Counted from the first letter of the stretch, positions 46,771 to 58,207 are shown. The stretch is DNA of 64,000 bases from Elephas maximus indicus (GCF_024166365.1 NC_064820.1:136172001-136236000); one strand, 5' to 3'. Notes: generated by a model from the letters alone, not told the origin. Program-made: numbers and translations.

Positions 46771-46937
46771 TAACCCTGGTGGCGTAGTAGTTAAGCACTA
46801 TGGCTGCTTGCCAAAAGGTTGGCAGTTCAAATACACCAGGCACTTCTTGAAAACTCTATGGGGCAGTTCTACTTTGTCCTATAGGGTCTCTATGAGTCAG
46901 AATCGACTCGACGGCAATTTTTTTTTTTTTTTTTTAA
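46771..46937 (+). mobile_element. AfroSINE, short form
   Basis: taaccctggtggcgtagtag at the head, ggttggcagttcaaataca, then tatgagtcagaatcgactcg. It ends in a T run of about 19 nt instead of the usual gggtttggttt. Confidence 0.95.
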
Positions 46938-47200
46938 TGCACCAGTTATTTGCAGCCCTCCCTGAGCACTCTGTCATCTGAACTTCAGTCTATGACATAA
47001 ATTAGTGTCTAAACCTTATAGCTGAGGCAGCAACGTGATTGGTTTGTGAGGAGTAGGAAAGGGAAGAGATAGGTTATTTGTCTTCTCCTTAGATTATGTA
47101 CTCCTTGAGGGCAGAGACCTTGGTTTCAATTTCTGGATATTCTACAATGTATGCAGAGTGCCATGTATATTGAAAATGCTCAGTGCCTTCACAAAAAGTA
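46938..47200 (+). mobile_element. L2 3' end (about 47085-47200) with unassigned flank
   Basis: tgtactccttgagggcagag, ccttggtttcaatttctgg and tgcagagtgccatgtatattg are in L2 3' order. The first 150 bp are unassigned. Confidence 0.55.
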
Positions 47201-47370
47201 GGCATTTAGCACTTATGATATGCCATACACTATTCTAGGTCCTGAAATTTCAATGGTAAATAAGATGAAGGCCCCACTGTCAAGGAGGTTACATTCTGAT
47301 TATGAAGAACTGGAAGTCAGTCTAATACTTATTTTACCTTGACATTTTATTAGGCATTATCTAGAAATAA
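47201..47370. other. Unassigned, possibly old repeat
   Basis: gatatgccatacactattct and tgaaggccccactgtcaag resemble a common old repeat but I cannot name it. Confidence 0.3.
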
Positions 47371-47378
47371 CAATACTT

Positions 47379-47533
47379 CTAAACCCATTGCCATTGAGTT
47401 GATTCCAACTCATAGCGACCCTACAGGACAAAGTAGAACTGCTACATAACATTTCCAAGGAGCAACTGGTAGATTCGAACTGACAACCTTTTGGTTAGTA
47501 GCTGAGCTCTTACGCACTGCACCACCAGGGCTC
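47379..47533 (-). mobile_element. AfroSINE, short form, antisense, with TSD
   Basis: Flanked by caatactt at 47371-47378 and 47534-47541. Reversed tail (attgagttgattccaactca), body, reversed head (cactgcaccaccagggctc). Confidence 0.93.
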
Positions 47534-47541
47534 CAATACTT

Positions 47542-47879
47542 ACAAAGAAACACTAATAATCAAATCTCATGTCTCCCATTACAAGCTTTGTTATGGTAAT
47601 AAATTAACCGTGAAATCTCAGTGATTAACATGACAAAAGTTGTTCTTTCTCTGATGCGGATTGGGTTGCTCTCTTCCATCTTGCATCTGCACTTCCTGGA
47701 ACACTTGGCCTCCAAGTTCTCTTCATCAGCGAAAGAGGCACAGTGAGCATTAATTGCCTCAGCCCTTTTGCTCTAGTTCATTGGTTAGAATTAGGTGTGC
47801 AGCCTCAAACTAACTGCAAGGAGGCTGAGATATGTGAATGAACAAGTCGATAATTACTGAGCACTAATTGTCTCTGCAG
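47542..47879. other. Unassigned sequence
   Basis: Nothing recognised. Confidence 0.35.
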
Positions 47880-48080
47880 TAATAGCTAATATTTTGTTGA
47901 GTGCTTCTAAATGCCTTACATTTTTTCCTCACAACGCTCCTATGAGTAAATACTATTACTAATTCCATTTTACAAAAAAAAAAAAAGGAGACACAAAAAG
48001 GATAAGTAATTTACTCAAGATCCCATTGGTATTAATTGGTGGAGATGGGATTTGAACTAAAGCTCTAAGCTCCAGACTCT
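47880..48080 (-). mobile_element. MIR SINE, antisense
   Basis: gttgagtgcttctaaatgcc, ctcctatgagtaaatactat, attccattttacaaa, and ggatttgaactaaagctc follow reversed MIR order. A run of about 13 A lies inside, about 47976-47988. Confidence 0.75.
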
Positions 48081-48663
48081 AAGCTGTTTTTACCAAGTAA
48101 AAATGAAGCAAAATAAAATAATGACCCTAAGAGAAGTGTCTGTCTCCTTTCAGGATGGATCTTTGGAAACATCCTCTAGATTAATCTCTTCTTTTCCTTG
48201 ACTGCTCTGGAAATACTACTGACTCCTAAAACAGAAGCTTTCCTTTTCCAAATCCTCCTTGTGAGTAACATCTTAACTCTCCCAGTGCTCTGCATGAAAA
48301 AACTTGGGAGTTTTAAAAATTTGTACTTTTTATAACAGTCATGAATAGTTCAAGGATTTCAGTGAGTTCCCTTTGAAATAATAAGCCATACCAAATGGTC
48401 TGCCATGAACTCTAATACTATGTGGAAAGCTATAGATGATTAAAATTTAATTATCCGTCCCTCCAACTGAAAAACAAAATTTTTCCAGTGGTAACGTATA
48501 TAGATGTTCTTGAAACATTCGTGTTCTTTATGAATAAAAGTCTTCAGGGGCTTGGGGAAGCAAAGTCCTTCTCAAGGGCTCAGAATTTGTGTACAAGCTT
48601 TCATTGCTCCTATTTCACCCTGACTCCTTCTACCCATTTTTCCATGAGAACAAAGGGACTGTA
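48081..48663. other. Unassigned sequence
   Basis: Nothing recognised. Confidence 0.35.
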
Positions 48664-48875
48664 AAACCAACAAATCAAACCACTGCCGACAAATTGATTC
48701 CAGCTCACAGTGACTCTACCGGACAGAGTAGAACTGCCCCACAGGGTTTCCAAGGCAGTAAATCTTTAAGGAAGCAGACTGCCACATCTTTCTCCTGCGG
48801 AGCAGCTGGTGGGTTCGAATTGCCAGTCTTTTGGTTAGCAGCTGAGTGCTTTAACCACTGCACCACCAGGGTCCA
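48664..48875 (-). mobile_element. AfroSINE, long form, antisense
   Basis: Reversed tail (aaattgattccagctcacag), body, middle (gcagactgccacatctttc), reversed head (aaccactgcaccaccagggt). Well preserved. Confidence 0.95.
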
Positions 48876-50279
48876 TTAAGGAGACCACAGATAATTGAAA
48901 GTATGTTTGCCTTAATGAGGAGTTAAGAAGCCAAGTGACTTACAATGCCTGGACATGGAGGGAAGAGAAAAGCCTCTATTGCCACCTGCTGGGCTCCTTG
49001 GTTTCATCAGATGATTTGGTCTACCATCTCTGATTCCAGATCTCTGACCTCTGGCTTCTTCTATATGCTAAATACCCTTTGACATTTGTCAATTTTTTGG
49101 TTTCAGTTTGGATGGAACAAAAATGATGAAAAAGAAATACTTTAGCCTTCAGCATTAACTACTCTTTAAACTCATGCTAATTCATAAACAAGAATAATAA
49201 CTAACCACTTCTCCACAGCACTCAGTTGCTTCCAAGTGTGTTTTTCATTAAACCTAAGTGAAAACACTTCCCAGGATGCAATTTTAAGGGAATATCATTA
49301 ATAATATGCCTTGATTAGCCTTGGACAGGAGAATAAGGAATTGGCTGAATAGAGATTCTTTTCATTTTTTTTTTTTTACAAGATGGGTATTGCTGAAGGT
49401 TTCAGTTTCCTGAAAAGTACAGTGAGCTACGTGGAGTGCTTTTCCAATGGTATATTGATTTGCAATGATGCTTAGCATTTAATTTCATATGGCTTTATAT
49501 TTTAACTCTCTGATTACAGAGGAGATATTGATATGGACATCTTCAGGGTATAAAGCAAAACTATCCAAATCCTATCTAGAGCCCTTGAGAAAAGAGACAA
49601 TTCAATTTAGCAACATAGGTTTAGGAAATGAATAGAAGCTCCTAGTAGTTAGGAAATTTCTGAAGGTGAAGTTTTTTTTCTGTCCTCACACTGTCGGTTC
49701 CACATGCATTCACTGCCCCTCAATTACCTGAGAAACACACATGGCTGTGATAAGGGAGATAGCAAGGGTTCCACAAAAGCAGCAAATGTACAAAAAGATT
49801 GAGTTATCAGCAAAACAAATTAGGATGAGTGGGTGAATGGAATTCAGGATGAAGGCTTATATTTTAAACATAAATGGCAACTGTGTTCCTGAATAGAGAG
49901 AGTCCATATTGTAAAACTACTGATTCTTACTAAAATAATTTATCACTTTGATTGTATACAAATTAATATCCTAGTAGAATTATTTATATTCTTTGACTAG
50001 CTTGATTCTAGAATTCACGTAGAAGAAGAAATGAGTATGAAAAGCCAAGAAAAATTTTTAAAAAGAAGACCATGGATTAGGCCTTTGCCACACAATATCA
50101 CAATACATTCTAAAGATACAGTCATGTAAACAATGCGATAATATTGTAGAGAGTAAAACAGATCTATAGAACAGAATGGAGTGCCCAATTCTAGACCCTC
50201 TTATACATAGGATAAACTAACCAAAAAATGCTGGAAAAACTGACTTCATTTGGGAAAAAAGTTCAATCACTACTTAAAA
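48876..50279. other. Unassigned sequence
   Basis: No gene or named repeat. Confidence 0.4.
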
Positions 50280-50493
50280 ATAAAAACAAAAGCCAAACCC
50301 GTTGCCGTGGAGTCAGTTCTGACTCATGGCCACCCTGTATCTTAAGAGTTGAACTGCTCCATAGGGTTTTGTTGGCTGTAATCATTAGGGAAGCAGATCA
50401 CCAGGCCTTTCATCTGTGGCATCCCTGGGTGGGTCTGAACCACCAGCCTTTCAGTGAGTAGCCAAGAGCAAACTGTTTGCACCACCCAGGGAC
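50280..50493 (-). mobile_element. AfroSINE variant, antisense
   Basis: Reversed tail (gtggagtcagttctgactca), alternative middle (gtaatcattagggaagcag), reversed head (ctgtttgcaccacccaggga). First member of the 50.3-54.3 kb cluster. Confidence 0.92.
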
Positions 50494-50519
50494 CTAGATT
50501 CTTATTACGCACCATAAAA

Positions 50520-50611
50520 CCCCCCACCCAGTGCCGTCGAGTCGATTCCGACTCATCGAGACCCTGTAGGACAGACTAGAACTGCCCCACAGAGTTTCCA
50601 AGGAGCGCCTG
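50520..50611 (-). mobile_element. AfroSINE, 5'-truncated, antisense, with TSD
   Basis: Only the 3' half is present (gtcgagtcgattccgactca, agaactgccccacagagt), between gcaccataaaa (50509-50519) and gcaccatataa (50612-50622). It shows target-primed insertion with truncation. The tail is nearly undiverged (CpGs kept), which suggests youth. Confidence 0.93.
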
Positions 50612-50622
50612 GCACCATATAA

Positions 50623-51186
50623 TAATCAAATTCCAGATGGAACTAAGGATTGACTATAAGAACTAAAAATTGTTAGAAGAAATTTAAGATTGCTTGTATA
50701 ATCTTGGGTGGTAAAAAGGGAAGGCTTTTTAAGCGAGACATCACATTCAAAAAGCATAAAGAAAAAGACTAATGTACTTTACTACATTCAAATGTTTAAC
50801 TGACTGTATGATGTCTGGTAAGGTTACCTCTCTCCTGATACAATGTTGTGCACAGTGGGATTTCAGAGAAGTCCGCAAACCCCTCAGTACCCCCACAACA
50901 CCTTACACCACGGTCTAGAAAGGAAGTGACTGAGCAGCAAGTACCCATGAACCTACGTGAGGCCTCGGAGCCCCACCTGCGCTGGGTTAGCCGTCGCCAC
51001 TCCTGACCCACAGAACAATAAGCGGTCCCCTGAGAACTCTTTCTCCAGAACCCTTCCTCCCAACACCTCCCAATTTATCTTCAAAAAATGCCCAAGATAC
51101 TAATCTCTAGGTGAAAACTTTAATTAGAATTGATGAACCCTCATGCCTTAAAAACAAAACAACCCACCAGTACCAATCTCTTGATA
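50623..51186. other. Unassigned sequence
   Basis: Nothing recognised. Confidence 0.35.
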
Positions 51187-51385
51187 GAGCCCTTGTGGCG
51201 CCATGTTTAAAGAGCTCGGCTGCTAACCAAAAGGTAAACCAAACCAAACCCAGTGCCATCGAGTTCAAACCCACCAGCCGCTCCTTGGAAACCCTATGGG
51301 CCCATTCTTCTCTGATCTATAGGGTCGCTGTAAGTCAGAATCTACTTGACAGTAACAGGTTTGTGTTTTTTTTTTTTTTTTTTGC
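51187..51385 (+). mobile_element. AfroSINE, short form, with inverted internal piece
   Basis: Head gcccttgtggcgccatgt, then tgctaaccaaaaggt. Then 28 nt (51236-51263) that are the reverse complement of a SINE tail, replacing the 6-nt 'cggcag', then ttcaaacccaccagccg and a normal 3' part. It ends with a T run of about 20 nt. Confidence 0.93.
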
Positions 51386-51393
51386 TAATCTCT

Positions 51394-51588
51394 GATGGAG
51401 CCCTGGTGGCACAGTCGTTAAGCGCTCGGCTGCTAATCAAAAGGCCTGAGATTCCAACCCATCAGTCACGCCACCGGAGAAAGGCGTGGCAGTCTACTGC
51501 CTAAAGATTAACAGCCTTGGAAACCCTATGTGGCAGCTCTGCTCTATCTCATAGGGTCGCTCTAAGTTGGAATCTACTGATGGCGAGT
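51394..51588 (+). mobile_element. AfroSINE, long form, with TSD
   Basis: Flanked by taatctct at 51386-51393 and 51589-51596. Head gagccctggtggcacagtcg, middle ggcgtggcagtctactgcc, tail gggtcgctctaagttgg. It abuts the previous SINE in the same direction. Confidence 0.95.
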
Positions 51589-51596
51589 TAATCTCT

Positions 51597-51979
51597 CCAG
51601 GCACTACACGCCCGTTTACTTTAACCACCATCAGAAATTCAAGCATCCTAGACTCATCCACAGATAGATCTGCAAATTCTCTAATCTTACTTTCCCCCAA
51701 ACGATACCACACCACTCACCTCCTTATAGGGACTGGCTACACAATTTGCGGAACTCGATGCAAAATGAAAATGTGGGGCCCCTTGTCCAAAAAGTATTAA
51801 GAATTTCAAGATGGCGATAGAAAAGCATTAAACCAAACGTAGGGCTTCTGAATGTGATTTCTAAGCACAGGTCACACACTCATGAAACCGGCTGTTTTCT
51901 ATGCAAAAACCCTTTGTTTGCAGCTTCATGGTCTGGCATCAGCAACCCCTCCTCCCCCCCGCCCCGTGTCCTTTCAAAA
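51597..51979. other. Unassigned sequence
   Basis: Nothing recognised. A C-rich tract lies at about 51944-51966. Confidence 0.35.
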
Positions 51980-52063
51980 AACCTAAACCCAGTGCCCTTG
52001 AGTCACTTCCGACTCGTAGCGACCCTATAGGACCGAGTAGAACTGCTCCACAGAGTTTCCAGT
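51980..52063 (-). mobile_element. AfroSINE, 5'-truncated, antisense
   Basis: Reversed tail and part of the body only (cttgagtcacttccgactcg, agaactgctccacagagttt). Confidence 0.88.
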
Positions 52064-52199
52064 GTTTTCCATAAATGTTCAAAATAATTCTTCTTAATCT
52101 AACTAAAACCTAGCTGCCCCCTGAGCACACTCTTCCGACTCTCATACCCCAGACACGGTGGTGTGTGGGGGTGGGGTAAGAGTCCCCTTTCTTTCCCGT

Positions 52200-52470
52200 T
52201 ACTTTTTCTTTCTTTAAAATGTTTTATTGTGCTTAAAGTGAGAGTTTGCACATCAAATTGGGTTCCTATTTAATATTTTCCACACAAACAATTCAGTGAT
52301 ATAGGTTATATTTTTCACAGTGTGTCATCATTCTCATTCATTTCATTCTGGATGTACCATTTCCAGAATTCTAGTTTCCCTGTCCCATTACCTTCTCATC
52401 TTTGCTTTAGAGTAAGGTTTGACCATTGAGTCTCCCCATTTTTTTTTTTTTTGAACTTTCTCACCCCTCC
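52200..52470 (-). mobile_element. L1 3' end fragment, antisense
   Basis: tgttttattgtgcttaaag, gtgagagtttgcacatcaaa and ttcagtgatataggttat match the extreme 3'UTR of elephant-type L1. Short and 5'-truncated. A T run lies at about 52440-52452. Confidence 0.7.
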
Positions 52471-53229
52471 TTGGAAAATCCAGCTTCTTTCAAGCCCATG
52501 CCATCAGTCTATATGACCCCATGTCCTTCCTTGTTGCAATCGACTGCCTGCCTCCCATTGCTCAGCTAGTACACGACACCTACCAGGTGCTCAAGAAATA
52601 TGTGGTAAGAAAGTTAATGAATGACTTATACAATAATTTTGAGAAAAAGAAAATGGGTAGAATACAAATTCTACTTGCCCAGCTTCATGATAAGAGCTGA
52701 TAATCTTTAAGAAAAGCACTTTTTTTTTTCCTGAATTGCTATGTGCTTTCTTCTCACAATACCTAGGTATTTGCCTTCTATATTCTATTTAATTTTTTTC
52801 AGAAAACTTGCCAAAATATGGCCTGTTAGGAAGCCAATTTGTTAATGGTATCCCAAATATTTATGATTATTCCTTAAAAAAGTTGGGAGGGGGAGATGAA
52901 GGAGTCACGTGGTATGATTTCAGGAGTAAATGCATACCCATTTTGTAATTTGCTACTGCAATAACCCAGACATGAGAAACTGACTGCACTAGGAGGATTT
53001 CTGTTTCATCGCTTCCAAATACTGCCCTCTTCTGGCTAGCCAGTGCTTATCTCTAGAGCTGTGTGAAATGAACCTGCTTAGGAAAGAAATGGAATAAAGG
53101 GGGATAGAGGCAACAATATTTTGAGAGAATGAAAATTAGGGACGTATGTGGGAACAAAGTGGGAAAGGTAGATTTATAACCTTCCTAACCTTTATGTCCA
53201 CTCTTCCACATTCTTCTCCAATACTTTCT
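52471..53229. other. Unassigned sequence
   Basis: No gene. The stretch around 52560-52610 looks like an L2/MIR-style tail but is too short to call. Confidence 0.35.
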
Positions 53230-53645
53230 ATTTTGGATTGAATTTTACTCCCCCAAAATATGTTATAAACCCCTCTATACCTGTGGTTATAATCCTGTTT
53301 GGGAATGTTTTTTTTGTTATGTTAATGAGGCAGTGTTACCGTAGGGTGTGTCTGAAGTCAACCTTTTTTTGAGATAAAAAAGCAGATTAAGGAAGCAGCA
53401 AAAAAAAAAAAAAAAAAGCCAGTAGAGATGGGGGAAGACAGATGCTAAGCAACAGGAAGATTCCCGAGGAACAGAAGCTCAAAAGAGAAACAAGGACCTT
53501 CCTCCTGAGCCAACACAGAGAGAAAGCCTTCCCTTTGAGCAGGCACCCTGAATTTGAACTTCTAGGCTGTGAGAAAATAAATTTCTATTTGCTAAAGCCA
53601 CCCACTTGTGATATTTCTGTTACAGCAGTGCTAGATAACTAAGAT
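53230..53645 (+). mobile_element. MaLR (MLT1-like) LTR
   Basis: Landmarks in sense order: aattttactcccccaaaa, gttataatcctgtttggg, tgttatgttaatgaggc, ccctgaatttgaacttctag, gtgagaaaataaatttc, gatatttctgttacagc. A run of about 18 A at 53400 is an internal expansion. Confidence 0.8.
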
Positions 53646-53937
53646 ACCTTCCCTCATGAAAACTAAGGCAAGTAATACAACTTGTTCAGTTTGCTTCAGC
53701 ACCTATCTCAACCTGAAGGCTTGGATAGAAATGAAGCCATAGTGCTCTGATTTCTTCATTATAATCACCCTTCAGCTTTCATGCACAGACTGCCCCTGAC
53801 TTTTCTCAAGCTGTTCCTCTGACTTGTTCTTCCAGAAAATCTCCATACAAAAAATGTCCACTGTCAAATTTCTCCTACGAGCCTTCCCTGATGACCCCAA
53901 CTATGTACAGGTTTTCCTTCTATTCCCCGTTGCTAAA

Positions 53938-54095
53938 CCAGAAATCCATTGCCATCAAGTCGATTCTGACTCATACCCTATAGGACAGAGTAGAACAGTC
54001 CCATAGGGTTGCCAAAGAGTGGCTGGTGGATTCAAACTGCTGACATTTTGGTTAGCAGCCAAGCTCTTAACCATCATACCACCAGGGCTCCTTCA
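53938..54095 (-). mobile_element. AfroSINE, short form, antisense (first of two at one site)
   Basis: Reversed tail (catcaagtcgattctgactc), body lacking about 7 bp ('agcgacc'), reversed head (ccatcataccaccagggctc). Bounded by ttgctaaa at 53930-53937 and 54096-54103. Confidence 0.94.
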
Positions 54096-54103
54096 TTGCT
54101 AAA

Positions 54104-54283
54104 AACCCCAAAGCCAAATCCGTTGCCATCAAGTCAATTCTGATTCATAGTGACCCTGTAGGGACTCTATAAGACAGAGTAGAACTGCCCTATAGAGTTT
54201 CCAAGGAGCACCTGGTAGATTCGATCTGCTGACCTTTTGGTTAGCAGCTGTAGCACTTAACCACTGTGCCATCAGCATTTCCT
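54104..54283 (-). mobile_element. AfroSINE, short form, antisense (second at the same site)
   Basis: Same orientation as its neighbour. Bounded by cattgctaaaa (54094-54104) and cattgctaaaa (54284-54294). It contains a small duplication within the body (ccctgtagggactctataag). Confidence 0.94.
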
Positions 54284-54294
54284 CATTGCTAAAA

Positions 54295-55091
54295 GGTACG
54301 TGGAATTACTTCACCGCATTCTAGATATGCGTTCTTTATCTCTCTGGAAAATACTACATTGGTGATAGAAGTAGGGAAGGAAGCATGCAAATAAGGAAGA
54401 AGGGAAGGGAAAAGCAGCTTTACCCAGAGCAAGTAACTAAAATGTTAACTCCGATAACTTCTTTTAAGTTGATGCCACAGTCTAGAATGCAAAGGGCCCT
54501 TGTCTTCTCCGTGGTCAATGTTACTTGCCACCCTATAGTCTAGAAAGCTTTTCTACCATGTTTCGCTTTACAGTACATCTCGAACATGCTGATATCAGTA
54601 CTGCACTCTGCTGTTAACCAAAGAGGCTGCTTAAAGCCAGAGAAGGCTGAAGGGATTAATGTGTTAGCATATCAATAGTGGGCACACTGGTTAGGAAACT
54701 GTGGTCTAGAAAATGCAACAGATTAAGGCAAAGTAACATGCCTTATCAAATTATCAGGAAATCCTGTGGACAAACCCCTGGAGTAACAAAGGGAAACGGT
54801 CAATTAGAACGGAAACAAAACATATTCAACTTTGCAATTCCTGGCGTAGCCCATACTTTCTGTGGGTTTCTTCCCTGGAGTGTCCTCTAGTGCTTCTGTT
54901 GCCTCTACCTGTTCATCCTTTTAAGGCCAGCACCAGTCTCCCTCTGCTGTGAGGTTTTCCTAATAATTTTAGTCCTCCCAGTTCCATTGGCTGCAGGAGT
55001 TAGAGCCTGTGTAAACATTTAGCAAAGTTACATGCAGTCTTGTATTGTTCACTGATATATTATTTGAGTATATCTAACAGTATATTCGGGG
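54295..55091. other. Unassigned sequence
   Basis: Nothing recognised. Confidence 0.4.
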
Positions 55092-55392
55092 GCAGTGGTA
55101 GTTCAATGGTAGAATTTTTGTCCTCCGTATGGGAAACCTGGGTTTCATTCCCAGCCAATGTACTTCAAGAGCAGTTAATCACCTGTCTGCCAGTGGAAGC
55201 TCGCTTTGTGCTATGATGCTGACCAGATTTCACTGGAGCCTTCAGACTGACAAATTAGGAAGAAAGTCCTGATGATTTAATTTTGAAAAATCAGCCAATG
55301 AAAACACTGTGGATCACAACGATATCATCCAGTTGTTCTTTGAGTTGCTATGAGTTCGGTGCCAACCTGACCTTGTCACCTGATGGCAAGAA
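55092..55392 (+). mobile_element. tRNA-Gly-headed SINE with RTE-leader body
   Basis: 55092-55162 is a tRNA-Gly-like head: acceptor GCAGTGG/CCAATGT, D arm gttcaatggtagaattt, T arm gggtttcattccc. The anticodon stem is badly paired, so it is not a functional tRNA. Next, about 55185-55320 resembles the RTE 5' leader (gctatgatgctgaccag, actgacaaattaggaagaaa). The end (gttgctatgagttcggtgcc and on) resembles the RTE 3' tail. This combination differs from the AfroSINE head. Confidence 0.8.
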
Positions 55393-55479
55393 CTATATCT
55401 TGCCCCCTGGGTGTGTGCCCAAATACTGTCAGTTTACTGCAAGAGGTAAAGTGGTATAACATGGTCTGCTAAATATGAG

Positions 55480-55972
55480 TGTCTTAGTTATCTAATACCT
55501 CTATAAGAGAAAAACCACAAATGGATGGCTTTAACAAAGAGAAATTCATTCTCTCACAATCTAGGAGGGTAGTAGTCTAAGTTCGGGGCACCAGCTCCAG
55601 GAGAAGGTTTTCTCTTTCTGTTGGCTCTGGGGGAAGGCCCTTGTCATCAATATTCCCCTGGTCTAGGAGATTCTCTGCCCAGGAACCCCAGGTCCAAAGG
55701 ATGCACTCTGCTCCCAGCACTGCTTTCTTGGTGGTATGAGGTCCCCCTGTCTCTCTACTCACTTCTTTTATATCTCAAAAAAGATTAAATCGTAGATTAA
55801 TCTTGTAGATTGAGTATACATAACAGCTGCTAATACCATCTCATTAACATCATAGAAACAGGATTTACAACACATTGGAAAATCACATCAGATGACAAAA
55901 TGGTGGACAATCACTTAATACTGGGATCATGGCCTAGCCAAGTTGACAGATATTTTTTTGGGATCCATGACA
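55480..55972 (-). mobile_element. MaLR (MLT1-like) solo LTR, antisense
   Basis: 493 bp from tgtcttagttatctaat to ggatccatgaca, 5'-TG..CA-3'. Flanks atgag and aagag match at four of five positions. Shares the same arrangement as 37556-38054 (caaaggatgcactctgctcc, aggtccccctgtctctct). Confidence 0.85.
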
Positions 55973-56420
55973 AAGAGCCAGGAACAGATTTGTTTGAGCT
56001 GCATGGTGGAGACTACTAATTGTTCCCCCAAATTCATGTTCACCTCTTCTTCCTGATGCCACCGTGAAAACACATTTCCCAGCATCCCTTGTACTTAGGT
56101 GCAGCCAATGAATGTGAGTGGAAGGATAAGCATTTCTTGCAGATCCGGTCCATACGAATCTGTTATTTTCTCCTTCTGGCTAGACGGAAAGAAGAGGGCC
56201 CCCTAGGGCAACTTTAGACAGCAACATGTTGAAGGTGGCAGTCTTCATTAGCCTGGAGTCCTGAATGACTTCGTGAAGGAGGGATACCTCACTAAGCTGC
56301 CCACTTGCCCAGTGCTCTTATCGGAACAAGAAATAAACTTCTGTCATACATAAGCCATTCTACTATTCTGGGACTATTTTTACTTCAATTTGTCTACCTT
56401 AATACAAGCTGTAAGTGGAC
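55973..56420 (+). repeat. Probable old LTR-like repeat, unnamed
   Basis: catttcccagcatcccttg, ttaggtgcagccaatgaatg and gaaataaacttctgtcatac are in the order of a common mammalian LTR-type repeat. Family uncertain. Confidence 0.35.
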
Positions 56421-57641
56421 GTTTCAGTCAGAGATGCTGTTACTCAGAGCTAGACCACGCAAAGGTCTCCGTGGTGTGATAAGGGACAATAACGTTCAAG
56501 GAGAGACCCACTCCCCATGCCCTCATGACCTCCATTCTAACATTTTGTCTAAAATTACACCACCAGAGGTTTCATTAATTAGGATAAAGGCATAGGTAAT
56601 ACTTCTAGGTATCTTCTTTTAAATAGCTATGTCACCTGAGAGAGATAGCACATTAAGCCATTACTATCCATGAGCCCCTTAGCATGAATGAGCTTCTCAG
56701 ATTTCTTTAAAATGAAATATCTAATAAAAAGTTGAGAAAGGGAAACAGGACAGTAAAGTGTTGAAGGGCAGATTGGGGAAGGTGGAGGAATTTCTGGAGC
56801 ATAGTGCACTTGGGTTTTTGTTCCAACAGAAACAGAAGACCGAGCAGTGGTGGGTGGAGGTGGGAGAGTAGGATTCCAGAGTAATCATGATGTGGGGCCA
56901 GAGGGCAAAAAGTGAAAAAAGGGGAGACAGAAGGTATTGAAGGCAAATTTCCTGTTTCATAATTGGGCTGAATGCCGGCCATCAAATGAGGTGCTTTTGT
57001 CTACCCCTCCCCCACCTTTTAAGAAAGTTATTTTCATGGTCTAACCTACTTTTTAGACCTGTATGTAGCCCCTCAGGAAATTATAAGAGAAACTTTGAGA
57101 TTTGCTCAAAACATGTCTGCTCTGTCAGAGATTGGATATTTTGACTGTTTCTGAACCACTACCTTATTCAGAGCTTCCTATAATAGCCATCTATCACTTC
57201 AGACTATGCAGTTATTTCCTTTCTGGCTCATGGAAAGGAATATGACTTCCAAAACAGAGAAGTGTCTATGGGCCCATTAGTGCCAAAACTCAATTATGAA
57301 ATTATTCAACTGCATTGGTCCATTTATTACTATTTTTAAAACATGTACATACATATGAAAGAATCAGCTTATGGTTAAAAATATTAAGGACAGTGTTTTC
57401 TTTAACAGAAGATTTAAAATATGTATCCAAAATTTGTCCCTGCTGCAAAATATTTATGTGTTCAGGGGTGGAAGATCTTGGAGTCAGTTTTTTCTTGTGA
57501 TATCTGCCTCTACTGAATGTTGTCTATGTTGCACTCTCAGTAAAGCAAGCAGTGGAAGTGACCAGCTCTCTCCTGGATTTGAGAGCTCTACCTCTCTGAT
57601 CAATAGGAAGTATACATTGTACTTAGGCCATAAATGCTTCT
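56421..57641. other. Unassigned sequence
   Basis: No gene or named repeat. A G-rich/purine patch lies at 56740-56950. Confidence 0.4.
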
Positions 57642-58207
57642 TGTACTAGTTTTTTATTGCTGCCATAATAAACACATAAGGTAACATACTTCGCAGCTTA
57701 AACAACACACACTTATTTTTTTGACAGTTCTGTAGGTCAGAAGTTCGAAACTGGATTTACCAGATAAAATCAAGGTGTTGATAGGGCTGTGTTCCTTTCT
57801 GGAGACTCTAGGGGAGAAACTGTTTCCTTGCTAATTGAGGTTGTTGGCAAAATCCAGTTTCCGTGGCTGTAGGACCCAGGTCCTTGTTTCTTTGCTGTCT
57901 TCCAGCTGGGGCAGCCCTTAAGCTCCTAGAGGCCTTTCTCTGGTTTTCTGTGGCACATAGCCCCCCTGCATCTCAGAACCAACAACAGAGCACTCTTCTT
58001 ATGTTCACCTTCCTGCCTTCTTCATTTTCTAAGGATTTGTGTGATTAGATTGGGCCCACCCATATAATCCAGGGTAATCTCCCCATCTCAAAGTTCATAA
58101 CATTAATTACATCTGCAAAGTCCCTTTTTCCATGTGGGATAGAATGTTCACAGGTTCTGTAGACTAGGGTGCCAACACCTTTGGTTGACCGTTATTCTGC
58201 TTACCAC
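57642..58207 (-). mobile_element. MaLR (MLT1-type) LTR, antisense
   Basis: tgtactagttttttattgc, gcttaaacaacacacac, tctgtaggtcagaagttcg, and cttctaaggatttgtgtgatt follow reversed MLT1 order. Longer and more diverged than the two TG..CA copies. Confidence 0.75.

Noticed and set aside
46281..46787. 168-codon plus-strand frame as a possible gene
   Set aside because: Runs into an AfroSINE head at its end and has no family features.
55092..55162. Functional tRNA-Gly gene
   Set aside because: The anticodon stem does not pair well, the T loop has lost its usual bases, and it is fused directly to an RTE-derived body. It is a SINE head.
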